Below are positions 20,955 through 30,646 of a DNA stretch of 64,000 nt, piece after piece. Every line of letters starts with the position of its first letter. The first letter of the stretch is position 1. The notes under the pieces are model-generated. The model was given only the letters and a program-made list of their open reading frames with translations, was not told the origin of the DNA and ran no database searches. Both the position numbers and the translations under genes were made by a program. Source of the stretch: Actinoplanes sp. NBC_00393 (lineage in GTDB: Bacteria > Actinomycetota > Actinomycetes > Mycobacteriales > Micromonosporaceae). The stretch lies in NCBI RefSeq assembly GCF_036053395.1, contig NZ_CP107942.1:6156501-6220500 (forward strand), read 5' to 3'.

Positions 20955-21772
20955 CGGTCACCCTCCCCTTGCTCGCCCCTCGCTCTTCCTCGGCCGCCGC
21001 CCTCGCCGCTTCCGCCGCTTTCTGTTCCGCCGCTTCCGCTTGCGCCGCTTTGGCTTCCGCCGCTGCTGCCGCCTCCGCTGCCGCGCTCGCCGCCTTCGCG
21101 GCCCTTGCTTCGGCCCTCGCCGCCTTCGCGGCCTGGGCTACGCTCGCCGCCCTTGCCGCCTTCGCGGCCGCTGCCACCTTCGCGGCTCTTGCCGCCTTCG
21201 CCGCTTGGCGCGGGCAGTGCGGCCAGGTAGAGCGCCAACTGGCGGGCACCCGGTCGCGGGTCGGCCTGCGCAGCCCGGACGTGCCGCTCGACCACCGTCT
21301 CGATCTCCTCCAGCACTGCCTGGACCTGCTCGGCATCCATCTCCAGCAGGTAGTCGGAGATCCCGCCGGTGTCCCGCCACTCGGCCGGCTCCTCAGGCAG
21401 CCGGCGCCGCCACCGCTCGGCCAGCTCCACGAACCGGTTGACCTGGAAAGCCTCCAGCCACTCGGCAGCCGCGGTGGCATCCGGATCGTCCAGGTAGTAG
21501 CTGCGCCGCCAGCTAGACATCTCATGCGCGGCACGCCACCAGCGCTGCCGCCCACTGCCAGGTCGTTCCTCCTCGACAACCAGCCCGGCCTCGGCGAGTT
21601 GCCGCAGGTGGTAGCTGGTCGCGCCGGTATTGGTACCGAGCACATCGGCGAGCCCGGTCGCCGTCGCCGGCCCCTCCGAACGCAACCGGCCCAGCAATCG
21701 AACGCGCAGCGGATGGGCCAGCACCTGAATCTGCCGACCGGTCAGGTGCACCGCATTGATTTCCTCCGCCAT
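20951..21772 (-). CDS. ArsR-type HTH regulator with 85-residue low-complexity tail
   Basis: 273 residues from ATG at 21772; frames further upstream lack a ribosome site and would cross an inverted repeat. Residues 1-85 form an ArsR-like winged helix (RQIQVLAHPLRVRLLGRLRSEG, then TNTGATSYHLRQLAEAGLVVEE). The middle part is helical (DAEQVQAVLEEIETVVERHVR). The last 85 residues are only G, S, E, R, K and A (repeated REGG and SGG), an unusual tail for this family. Coupled to the MFS gene, so likely its regulator. Confidence 0.82.
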   Translation of the reverse strand: MAEEINAVHLTGRQIQVLAHPLRVRLLGRLRSEGPATATGLADVLGTNTGATSYHLRQLAEAGLVVEEERPGSGRQRWWRAAHEMSSWRRSYYLDDPDATAAAEWLEAFQVNRFVELAERWRRRLPEEPAEWRDTGGISDYLLEMDAEQVQAVLEEIETVVERHVRAAQADPRPGARQLALYLAALPAPSGEGGKSREGGSGREGGKGGERSPGREGGEGRSKGREGGERGSGGGSSGGSQSGASGSGGTESGGSGEGGGRGRARGEQGEGDR

Positions 21773-21785
21773 GCATCCACAATAT

Positions 21786-21808
21786 CTATGCACACTTCCT
21801 TTGCATAG
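21786..21808. promoter_or_regulatory. Candidate autoregulatory operator of the HTH gene
   Basis: Perfect inverted repeat CTATGCA-n9-TGCATAG, 13 to 35 bases upstream of the HTH start, in an AT-rich patch. Position and symmetry suit a dimeric ArsR-type regulator. Confidence 0.55.
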
Positions 21809-21869
21809 ACCTTGTGCAAGAGCGCGAGCACCAATAGCTCGTGAACGACGCGCGCGGCTCCGTGGTGAT

Positions 21870-21995
21870 CTCGCACGGCTGGCTCTCAGGGCTGTTTCAA
21901 CGGCCGCCAGGCAACCCTCAGCGCCAGCCAACCTCGCACGGCTGGCTCTCACGGCTGTTCCAACGGCCGCCAGGCAGCCCTCGGCGCCAGCCGGG
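21870..21995 (+). repeat. Two copies of a 63-bp tandem repeat (GWLSRL repeat family)
   Basis: Copy 1 at 21870-21932 and copy 2 at 21933-21995 differ at few positions. The plus strand has an open 21-codon frame reading HGWLSGLFQRPPGNPQRQ and HGWLSRLFQRPPGSPRRQ. Copy 2 contains GGCTGGCTCTCACGG, also present in the minus-strand repeats at 54.1-54.5 kb that have the same 63-bp period. Confidence 0.85.
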
Positions 21996-22118
21996 GGTGC
22001 GAGCCGGCATCGGGGCGTGCTTAAGCCCGGCGCCGGCGCTGCGGCCCGGTGTTGCAGGTGGTCGCCCCGGGAGAGCGGGGACGGCGTGGATTTCGGGGAG
22101 CGGCCGGGCGCGTACCCC

Positions 22119-22610
22119 TCAATCTGCCAGTTTGAAAAGCAGGACTGTTTCCCATTTGTGCATGTCGGGCTGCTCGGCCGGGTTGGTCATCAGCATCTCG
22201 AGCCGGCAGCCCCACACCTCGCCCGTGGGGGTTTGGGTGACGTCCCAGCTCAGGCCGTGGTCCTGGGCCCAGTCCAGCAGCCGGGCGGTGACGCCCATCA
22301 GCTCATCGGGATGACCGATATGGGTCACCGTGGCGTAGCGGCCGGCGGGCAGCACGTCGATGAAGTCGGGCGCTTCGACGTCGACCGGGCCGGCGATCGG
22401 GATGCCGGCCTCGACCACCATTTCGGCGGCCATGTCGATGACCTTGTAGCGGAAGAACGGCGCGCCGGCCAGCGGCACGCCGCGTTCGGCCAGGCCGGCG
22501 AACATGGTGGGCAGGTGGTCGGCGACGCGGGCGAACTCGGTCATGGTGATCGTTTCGCGGCGACCGAGGTACGTCTGTTCGGCACGCTGGACGACGGTGG
22601 GCTCCACCAC
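22119..22610 (-). CDS. GyrI-like/AraC effector-binding domain protein
   Basis: 163 residues forming a single GyrI-like (SOUL-related) small-molecule-binding domain: TYLGRRETITMTEFARVADHLPTMF, then PFFRYKVIDM, GYATV-like GRYATVTHIGHP and a C-terminal EMLMTNPAEQP. No DNA-binding domain, so it may bind a ligand or act as a stand-alone sensor. GTG start at 22610. Directly downstream of aspS but separated by a hairpin. Confidence 0.8.
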   Translation of the reverse strand: MVEPTVVQRAEQTYLGRRETITMTEFARVADHLPTMFAGLAERGVPLAGAPFFRYKVIDMAAEMVVEAGIPIAGPVDVEAPDFIDVLPAGRYATVTHIGHPDELMGVTARLLDWAQDHGLSWDVTQTPTGEVWGCRLEMLMTNPAEQPDMHKWETVLLFKLAD

Positions 22611-22626
22611 GCCAGTCTCACAGGAA

Positions 22627-22653
22627 CGGTGGCCGGGCGCATCCCGGCCACCG
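22627..22653 (-). terminator. Hairpin terminator after aspS
   Basis: CGGTGGCCGGG-n5-CCCGGCCACCG, an 11-bp perfect stem 14 bases past the aspS stop. Confidence 0.75.
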
Positions 22654-22666
22654 ATCCCGTGTTTGA

Positions 22667-24469
<1,803 letters not shown>

Positions 24470-24493
24470 GGAAAGGTCTCCTAACAGAGTTCA

Positions 24494-24528
24494 CGGGGCG
24501 CACCCGACATTCTGTCAGGCACGCCCCG
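24494..24528 (-). terminator. Candidate terminator after the 24.6-kb gene
   Basis: CGGGGCG pairs with CGCCCCG across 21 bases; an inner GACA/TGTC stem adds to it. It lies between the stop of the membrane protein gene and the aspS start. Confidence 0.5.
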
Positions 24529-24562
24529 CGCCGCGCGCCACGGGCCGGTCACCGCGGACCGG

Positions 24563-26059
24563 TCATCCAGGAACCTGCCACGATGTGGCACGCAGGCCGG
24601 CGGTGCCGGTGCCGCCGACGTCGATGATCTCCACAAGTACGAGTTCGGCCGGCGTCAGAACGCAGAGCGCCGCACCTTTCTTGACCTCCACCTCAGCGCC
24701 CGGCCCGAGCGGCGCCGTCCGGATGGCCCGCATACAGCCGGCCGCGTCGATGTCGGAACTGCCGGCCTGGCTGCCGCCGACCGCCCCCGCCGCGAGGCTC
24801 AGGCGGGGCGGCTCATCGCCGCACCGGCTGTCATACCGAAGGTCGGCCAGTTTCTCGTCCACATCGGCGCGCGGTTCGTCGAGGTCCAGGAAGAGGAGCG
24901 CTGAGCAGCCTATTTGCACGCGCAGGGGCTCCTTTGCGTAGGTGACCGGGTATTCCTCCGGCTCCGCCGGCTTGTTCGCCGGCCGGCTCGCCGCCTGGTC
25001 CGCCGGCCCGCTGGGCGCTGCTTGTTGCGGTGTGCGATCCTGCCCGGCCCGGGCCATCTCGAACGTCCGCCAGGAAAGCAGTCCGGCCCCGATCGAAGCG
25101 GCCAGCGCAAGAAGACTGATCAGTACGGCTATCGCGACACCGAACCGTCGCTTGGGCTTCCGACCCTTGCCACCCGACGCGGAGCCATCCGCTGCCGGCC
25201 GGCTTTCTGGCGCCCCATCGGTCGCAGCCCGGCCCTCCGAGGTTCCGTCATCCGCTCCTCCGCCTTCCGGCGCCGCACCGCCTATTCCCCAGCCCTCTGG
25301 CGTCCCGTCACCCGCGACCCGGCCGCCCGGCGCCGCACCGCCTGCTTCCCAACCCTTCGGCGCTTCGCCTACTGCCACACGATCTGCCGGAGCCTCACTG
25401 CTTGCGGCCCAACCGCCCGGTGCCTCACGATCTTGCGGCGCCGCACCGCTTGCAACCCAAGGTTGCGGTACTCCACCTCCCGCCTGAGCGCTCGGCCCCG
25501 CACCTCCCGCACCCCAGCCTTCCGGAACTCCATTCGCTGCCACACGGCTCGCCGGCGCTGCACCACCTGCAGGTAACCCACCTGCCACCCCCGCCTCGGG
25601 CGCCGGGCCTTGACTTTCCAGCGCGACACCACCTGCGTTCCAGCCGCTTGCTGCCACCCAACCTTCTGGCGCGGAACGGCCTTCTGAGCCTTCACGTCCT
25701 GCTTTCGCAGCTCCCGGCGCTCGGCCTTCGGGTGCCCGGCCCTCCGGCGCCCGCAACGGCTCAGTGGGTCCTTCCGGGATGGGTTGCTCGGCGGAAGGCG
25801 CAGCCGGCATCACCCACGGCCCCGCCGGGCTGGCCGGCCGCTGCGGAGGAACGCCACCCGGATAGCCACCGCCTTGGTGAGGAACATTCCCCGGGTGATG
25901 GGCAGGGTTGGCGTGGGCGGCCGAATTTCCTGGATGACGGGCCGTTTGCGGATGGGTGGCCGCGTTTCCCGGATAGCCGGCGTGATTGGCTGGATAGCCG
26001 GGCGCATTGTCGGCGGGATGGTGGGCGGTCGGTTCGTTCGCTGCTCGGAAAACGGGCAT
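24563..26059 (-). CDS. Single-pass membrane protein with repetitive cytoplasmic region, unknown function
   Basis: 498 residues from ATG at 26059 (GGAG six bases upstream); an in-frame GTG at 26077 is possible. The N-terminal 65 residues are His/Pro/Asn-rich with HPGN repeats. Residues 130-290 hold about eight degenerate units ending PEGWxAGGA. One membrane helix (VAIAVLISLLALAASIGAG, about 306-328) leads to an outer domain of about 165 residues with four cysteines (IGCSALL, SRCGDE, AGCMRA, ALCVLT). The architecture parallels the 1587-residue protein at 12990, but I see no sequence similarity. No family recognised. Confidence 0.75.
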   Translation of the reverse strand: MPVFRAANEPTAHHPADNAPGYPANHAGYPGNAATHPQTARHPGNSAAHANPAHHPGNVPHQGGGYPGGVPPQRPASPAGPWVMPAAPSAEQPIPEGPTEPLRAPEGRAPEGRAPGAAKAGREGSEGRSAPEGWVAASGWNAGGVALESQGPAPEAGVAGGLPAGGAAPASRVAANGVPEGWGAGGAGPSAQAGGGVPQPWVASGAAPQDREAPGGWAASSEAPADRVAVGEAPKGWEAGGAAPGGRVAGDGTPEGWGIGGAAPEGGGADDGTSEGRAATDGAPESRPAADGSASGGKGRKPKRRFGVAIAVLISLLALAASIGAGLLSWRTFEMARAGQDRTPQQAAPSGPADQAASRPANKPAEPEEYPVTYAKEPLRVQIGCSALLFLDLDEPRADVDEKLADLRYDSRCGDEPPRLSLAAGAVGGSQAGSSDIDAAGCMRAIRTAPLGPGAEVEVKKGAALCVLTPAELVLVEIIDVGGTGTAGLRATSWQVPG

Positions 26060-26341
26060 GGCGGACTCCGGCGGCACAGAAGGAGGAAACGCTTGATGGG
26101 CGTCTAATCACCATAAACATCAGCGATCTCCGTCAGCCATCCCCCGGCAAGGCGACACCGTGATCGCCACCTCCCATTCCCGGGGTCCGTGGCGCGCTTT
26201 CCTGGCTGAACGCTCACGTTCCCGCCCGGCTCTCACCTCCCCGGCAGACGCTCGCGATCCGACCGGGACGCGTTCCCCTACCAAGCGCCGATCGGCGCCC
26301 GTCGAAGCGAGCCCGGTAGTCGCGCTGCGCGAACACCGGGT

Positions 26342-26686
26342 TCATCGGAACTCCCGGACGACTTCGATCTCACCGACGATGTGATCGTTGAACTCCTCGA
26401 GTTCCTCGGCGGGCACCCAGAGTTCGAGGATCGTGTCGCCGCCTGCCTGCCGGATCGGGTACCGCGCGGCGAACTCCGCGTCGATCTGGAAGCGGGTCAC
26501 ATACCCCACACCGGAGGCCGGCACGTTCCAATCCCGGGCGATCATGTTCGCGTACTCCTCGTTCAGGACCGGATAGAAGATCGGCTGGTCGGGAAGCCGC
26601 GGCGGCCATCGGCGCCAGCCGGTGGCAAGAACCAGTTCGAGCTCATTCGGGCCGGTCGGTCGCCACAGCGTCAAGGTTTCGGTCAC
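26342..26686 (-). CDS. Conserved small protein of the crystallin-J1-labelled family, function unknown
   Basis: 114 residues from GTG at 26686. The sequence (TLWRPTGPNELELVLATGW, DQPIFYPVLNEEYANMIARDW, VGYVTRFQIDAEF, LELWVPAEELEEFNDHIVG) is strongly patterned and matches a short actinobacterial family that databases often label ADP-ribosylation/crystallin J1; the label is from memory and says little about function. The start is uncertain because no clear ribosome site precedes it. It lies 65 bases downstream of the PLP enzyme gene on the same strand. Confidence 0.75.
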   Translation of the reverse strand: MTETLTLWRPTGPNELELVLATGWRRWPPRLPDQPIFYPVLNEEYANMIARDWNVPASGVGYVTRFQIDAEFAARYPIRQAGGDTILELWVPAEELEEFNDHIVGEIEVVREFR

Positions 26687-26751
26687 GGAGAAAGTCTGCT
26701 GATCGATATCTTCGCCGTCATCCCCGTTTCCCGTATCGATGCGGCGTGCAG

Positions 26752-27942
26752 TCAGAAGTACGTATGCAGCACATCCACCACCCGCCGCTCCTCGTCGACC
26801 ATCGGAATGTCCCGCCATTTGTCGAACGCCGTGCATGGGTGCGAGATCCCGAACCGAATCAGGTCGCCCGGCTCGATGTCGGCGCCCTCGGTCACGAGGT
26901 AGGTGTGATGGTCGTTCAGCTTGCTCACGTGCAGACCGTCCGCTGCTCGTCCGACTCCCGCCGGGGACCGGACTCCCAGCGGAACCGGGAGTCCCTCGTC
27001 GAACGGCGCGTCGCGCTTACCCATACCGACGATCGCCATCCCGGGCTCAGGAGCCGACAGCACTTGGGCCCAGATCTCCAGCGCCGCCGTGAGCGGCCCC
27101 TCGTCGGGTACTCGGACGAACGGGGTCCGTTCCCGGTAGAAGCCGTCATCGTGAGTGACCGACGCCCCACTGCGCAGGATCACCTGGGCGCGTGCGCCGA
27201 GCCCGCCGAGCCGGTCGGCGACCCGATCGAACCACGCGCTGCCACCGGCCGAGACGATCGGCCGCTCGGGCAGCAGACCAGCTTTCGCCAGCCGCTCGAA
27301 ACCTTCGACCAGGCTGTCCAGGAACGCGTCCACCTCGTGCTGATCGTGCAGTTGCCCCTCATAACCGGTCAGCCCGGCAAGCTCGACGCCGGGTGACACG
27401 GCAGCCGCGCGCGCCACCGCTTCCAACTCGTCCAGACTCCGCACCCCGGTACGCCCGTCGGCATGCCCCAACTCGACGAGGACCCGTACCAGGCCGCCGG
27501 CAGCGCCGGCCGCCGCTACCCCGGCGACCGAATCGACCTGGATGTAGACCTCCCAACCTGCAGTGGTCTCGGCAGCGAGCCAGCGAAGAGCCGTCGGATC
27601 GAGCACCTCGTTGGCGATCAGGACCCGCTCGATACCGAGGCGCCGCAAGACGAGCGCCTGATTCGGGCTCGCCACGGTCATGCCCCATGCCCCGGCACCG
27701 AGTTGTGCCTTGAGGAGGACCGGCGCCATCGTCGTCTTCGCGTGCGGCGCGAAGTCCAAACCGTGCCGGCTGCAGAACGCGGCCATCGTGGCGATGTTCG
27801 CCTCCACCGCGGATCGCCGGACCACGAGCAACGGCCAGGTGAAACCGCCGCCGAAGATGCTCGGACGATCCGCCGCGACCTGCTCCGGGCTGCGGGACTC
27901 GTCCGGCGACCAGAATCCTTTGCTCCGCCAGTCGATCGTCAC
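26752..27942 (-). CDS. PLP-dependent D-amino acid lyase/deaminase, D-serine dehydratase-like
   Basis: 396 residues with an alanine-racemase-fold N-terminal barrel: the PLP Lys is in FAPHAKTTMAP, and the later HADGRTGVRS, LTGYEG and VSAGGSAWFD line the cofactor site. The C-terminal beta domain ends ISHPCTAFDKW; HPC matches the zinc-binding His-x-Cys of eukaryotic-type D-serine dehydratases rather than the His-x-Asp of D-threonine aldolases. It probably acts on D-serine or a related D-amino acid. GTG start with AAGGAGG. Divergent from the kinase gene 38 bases away, near a deacylase and RidA. Confidence 0.87.
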   Translation of the reverse strand: MTIDWRSKGFWSPDESRSPEQVAADRPSIFGGGFTWPLLVVRRSAVEANIATMAAFCSRHGLDFAPHAKTTMAPVLLKAQLGAGAWGMTVASPNQALVLRRLGIERVLIANEVLDPTALRWLAAETTAGWEVYIQVDSVAGVAAAGAAGGLVRVLVELGHADGRTGVRSLDELEAVARAAAVSPGVELAGLTGYEGQLHDQHEVDAFLDSLVEGFERLAKAGLLPERPIVSAGGSAWFDRVADRLGGLGARAQVILRSGASVTHDDGFYRERTPFVRVPDEGPLTAALEIWAQVLSAPEPGMAIVGMGKRDAPFDEGLPVPLGVRSPAGVGRAADGLHVSKLNDHHTYLVTEGADIEPGDLIRFGISHPCTAFDKWRDIPMVDEERRVVDVLHTYF

Positions 27943-27980
27943 GGTTGGCCTCCTTGTCGGCAGTTGCGAGACTGCGGGTC

Positions 27981-28901
27981 ATGGTCGACATAGCGCTGCC
28001 CGCCACGTTCGCCCGAACCGTTGAGGACTGTTGGGGGCCGGACGGGCGCCGGTGGCTGGCCGGCCTGCCCCGGATCGCGGAGCAGGTACTGCTGAGGTGG
28101 GAACTGAAGGCTGAGGAACCGTTCCCGTTGAGCATGAACTGGGTGACCCGGGTGCGCCGGGCCGACGGAACAACGGCGGTCCTCAAACTGGGGGTACCGG
28201 AAGCTGGTCACCTGGCCGACGAGGCGGCCGCCCTGGAATTCTTCGCCGGGCGCGGCGCCGTCAAGGTGCTCGCCCGTGACGACACCCGCGGCGCACTGCT
28301 GCTGGAAGAGGCGCGGCCCGGAGTGCAGGCTCGTGCCCTGGTCCCGGATCGGGACGAAGCCGCGACGGCCGCGATCATCGAGGTGATCCGCCAGTTGCAC
28401 CGACCGGCCGAACCCGGCGTGCCGCTGCCCGAACTGTCCCGCAGAGTCGCATCGTTCGACGAGCATCTGCGCCGCTACCCCGGCGACGGCCCGGTGCCAC
28501 GGCACCTGGTCGAACGGGCCGGCCGCCTCTTCGCCGAGCTCTGCGAGACCGCGACCGAACGCGTGGTGCTGCACGGCGATCTGCATCACGACAACGTGCT
28601 CACCGCTGACCGGGAACCGTGGCTGGCGATCGATCCGCACGGCGTCATCGGCGATCCCGGGTACGAAGTCGGCGCGCTCCTTTACAACCCCGACCCGACA
28701 GGCACGGACGACACCGTGCTCGATCTCCTCCCGGCCCGGATCGAGCAACTCGCCGACGGACTCGACATGCCGGTCGAACGAGTCATCGCCTGGGGATTCG
28801 TGCAAGCGGTGCTCTCCGAAGTGTGGACCTTCGAGGGAGACGGTACGAAGAACATGCGCTCGCTGCGGGTGGCGCAGCGACTCTTGCCCCTGCTGCCCTG
28901 A
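27981..28901 (+). CDS. APH(6)/hydroxyurea-type small-molecule phosphotransferase
   Basis: 306 residues of the aminoglycoside/choline kinase fold, closest to streptomycin-6-phosphotransferase-like proteins: nucleotide-binding Lys in TAVLKLGVP, EEARPGV hinge, catalytic loop VVLHGDLHHDNVL and metal Asp in AIDPHGVIGDPGYEVG. Such proteins phosphorylate antibiotics or metabolites. Its setting among cell-wall-sugar and D-amino acid genes makes a catabolic kinase as likely as resistance. ATG at 27981 is preferred to an upstream TTG; the short gap to the divergent gene suggests a leaderless message. Confidence 0.85.
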   Translation: MVDIALPATFARTVEDCWGPDGRRWLAGLPRIAEQVLLRWELKAEEPFPLSMNWVTRVRRADGTTAVLKLGVPEAGHLADEAAALEFFAGRGAVKVLARDDTRGALLLEEARPGVQARALVPDRDEAATAAIIEVIRQLHRPAEPGVPLPELSRRVASFDEHLRRYPGDGPVPRHLVERAGRLFAELCETATERVVLHGDLHHDNVLTADREPWLAIDPHGVIGDPGYEVGALLYNPDPTGTDDTVLDLLPARIEQLADGLDMPVERVIAWGFVQAVLSEVWTFEGDGTKNMRSLRVAQRLLPLLP

Positions 28902-28921
28902 TCCCGTCGCCCACGCCGACC

Positions 28922-30550
28922 TCATGCGATCGGTCCGCGCAGGTCGGCTGTCATCTCATGCAACTCCGCCAGCCGCTCGGCGAGCGTACGCGGATTCCCC
29001 GGCGCGTCCGGACGCGCGTCCCAGGGCCGAGGCCCGGTCATCGGCCGGTAGTTGACGCCGAGCGCATCAAGCCGGGCAAGGTGCGCCAGTAGCCGGGCCG
29101 AAAACTCATCGAAGTCGCGGGCGGGTGGACCCCACACCGCCTCAGCGAATGCGCACAGCCGGGGAAAGACCTGGTAGTCCACCCGCCGGGCGGACTCCAG
29201 ATGCTCAGTCCACACATTCGCCTGCCCGCCCAGAATGTGCCCCACCTCGGCCTCGGTGAGCCCCTCCGGCACGGGATCGAAGGCATAGACGTCAGCGAGC
29301 GTCAGCCGGGTGCCGACCGGTGTCGGCTCGTCCCCATTATCGGACTGCCGATAGTCCAGGTAGGTAGCGATGTCAGGGCACGCGACCACGTCATGCCCGG
29401 CCCGGGCCGCGTACCTGGTCGGCTCGACACCACGCCAGGCCGCGACGACGGCACCCGGTGGCGCCCCACCAGCCAGGATCTCGTCCCAGCCGAACAGCCG
29501 GCGACCGCGGGCGGCCAGATGCTCGGCGAGCTGCGCGGTGAACCAAGGTTGCAGCTCGTGCGGTCCGGCGAGATTCTCGGCCCGGATCCGCTCTCTGGCG
29601 ACCGGGCTGTCCTGCCACTCAACGGTCGGGCACTCGTCACCGCCGATCCCGATCAGCTCGCTCGGAAAGATGTCGCAGAGGTGGTCGAGCACGGCCCGGC
29701 AGAACTCCATGGCGGCGGGGCCGACATTGAGCACGTGCGACGAGATGCCCCAGGCGGAGCGGACCGGTCCCGAATAGCCGTGGCCGAGCTCGGGGTACGC
29801 AGCGATCGCGGCCTGCATGTGCCCGGGCATGTCGACCTCGGGCACCACGATCATGTGCCGATCGGCCGCATAGGCCACGATCTCGCGAAGATCGTCGTCG
29901 GTGTAGATGCCGCCATGCGGCCGCCCGTCATAAATCTCGTGAGAACGGGAGCCCAGCATCGTCGACGGCCGCCAGGAGCCCACGGAGGTGAGCCGTGGCC
30001 GTCCCGGCACCTCGAGCCGCCAGCCCTGGTCATCGGTCAGATGCAGGTGCAGCACGTTGAGTTTGTGGAAGGCGGCGAGATCGATGAAGCGCAGCACGTC
30101 AGCGACCGGCATGAAGTGCCGGGCCACGTCGAGCAGCACACCCCGCCAGGCGAACCGGGGTGCGTCCACGATCCGCACGGCGGGGAGGCGCCATGGGCCG
30201 CCGTCGATCCGCGCCCGGCGCAGCGTGGCCGGTGGCAACAACTGCCGCAAGGTCTGGGCGCCGTAGAAAACACCCGCCGCCGAGCCGCCGGCAACCGTGA
30301 TCCCGGTCGGAGCGACGTCCAACTCATACCCCTCGCCGGGCAGGCCCGGCGAGATCCGGAGCCGGATGCCACCGCTGCCGGGCGACAGCCCCCACCCGGT
30401 CGCCCCACCCAGAGTTGCTCGCAGCCATCCGGCCACACCTGCCAGGCCCGGCCCTGCATCGAGCGAAGTCCCCTCTTCGAACCGGAAGGTGCCGAGTCCG
30501 TCCGTGATTGCGCCAGGTCGGGGAATGAGGCTCGTAAGTAGTTCGTTCAT
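28922..30550 (-). CDS. Beta-N-acetylhexosaminidase, GH20
   Basis: 542 residues. An N-terminal GH20b domain (GYELDVAPTGITVAGGSAAG) precedes the catalytic barrel with RGVLLDVARHFMP, LHLHLTDDQGWRLE, VPEVDMPGHMQAA and the Asp-Glu catalytic pair in LIGIGGDECPT. Releases terminal N-acetylglucosamine or N-acetylgalactosamine from chitooligosaccharides or muropeptides by substrate-assisted catalysis. No signal peptide is seen, so it is probably cytoplasmic, which fits recycling. AAGGAGG stands before the ATG. Convergent with the kinase gene and divergent from the regulator. Confidence 0.95.
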   Translation of the reverse strand: MNELLTSLIPRPGAITDGLGTFRFEEGTSLDAGPGLAGVAGWLRATLGGATGWGLSPGSGGIRLRISPGLPGEGYELDVAPTGITVAGGSAAGVFYGAQTLRQLLPPATLRRARIDGGPWRLPAVRIVDAPRFAWRGVLLDVARHFMPVADVLRFIDLAAFHKLNVLHLHLTDDQGWRLEVPGRPRLTSVGSWRPSTMLGSRSHEIYDGRPHGGIYTDDDLREIVAYAADRHMIVVPEVDMPGHMQAAIAAYPELGHGYSGPVRSAWGISSHVLNVGPAAMEFCRAVLDHLCDIFPSELIGIGGDECPTVEWQDSPVARERIRAENLAGPHELQPWFTAQLAEHLAARGRRLFGWDEILAGGAPPGAVVAAWRGVEPTRYAARAGHDVVACPDIATYLDYRQSDNGDEPTPVGTRLTLADVYAFDPVPEGLTEAEVGHILGGQANVWTEHLESARRVDYQVFPRLCAFAEAVWGPPARDFDEFSARLLAHLARLDALGVNYRPMTGPRPWDARPDAPGNPRTLAERLAELHEMTADLRGPIA

Positions 30551-30591
30551 GGAACCTCCTTGACCTGACGGGCGCTAAGAGGGACGCTACA

Positions 30592-30620
30592 ACGAACCAC
30601 ATACGAACCACCAGAGTTCG
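30592..30620. promoter_or_regulatory. Candidate operator between hexosaminidase and regulator genes
   Basis: ACGAACCAC occurs twice, at 30592-30600 and 30603-30611, exactly 11 bp apart (one helical turn); the second overlaps CGAAC-n7-GTTCG. It sits in the 96-bp divergent gap, the natural site for the adjacent regulator. Confidence 0.5.
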
Positions 30621-30646
30621 ACAACATCGACATCGAAGGAGGCGAG

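Larger units (their letters stand above)
21773..22118. other. Intergenic region (346 bp) with operator and tandem repeat
   Basis: No convincing gene. It holds the HTH promoter with its palindrome at the left end, then two 63-bp tandem units (21870-21995), then GC-rich sequence with no feature I can assign. Confidence 0.6.

Noticed and set aside
26081..26106. AAGGAGG followed by a three-codon frame ATG-GGC-GTC-TAA
   Set aside because: Too short to judge, no structure around it, and likely chance.
27981..28901. Calling the phosphotransferase an antibiotic resistance gene
   Set aside because: The fold is shared with metabolic kinases, and the neighbours are catabolic; resistance cannot be claimed from sequence.
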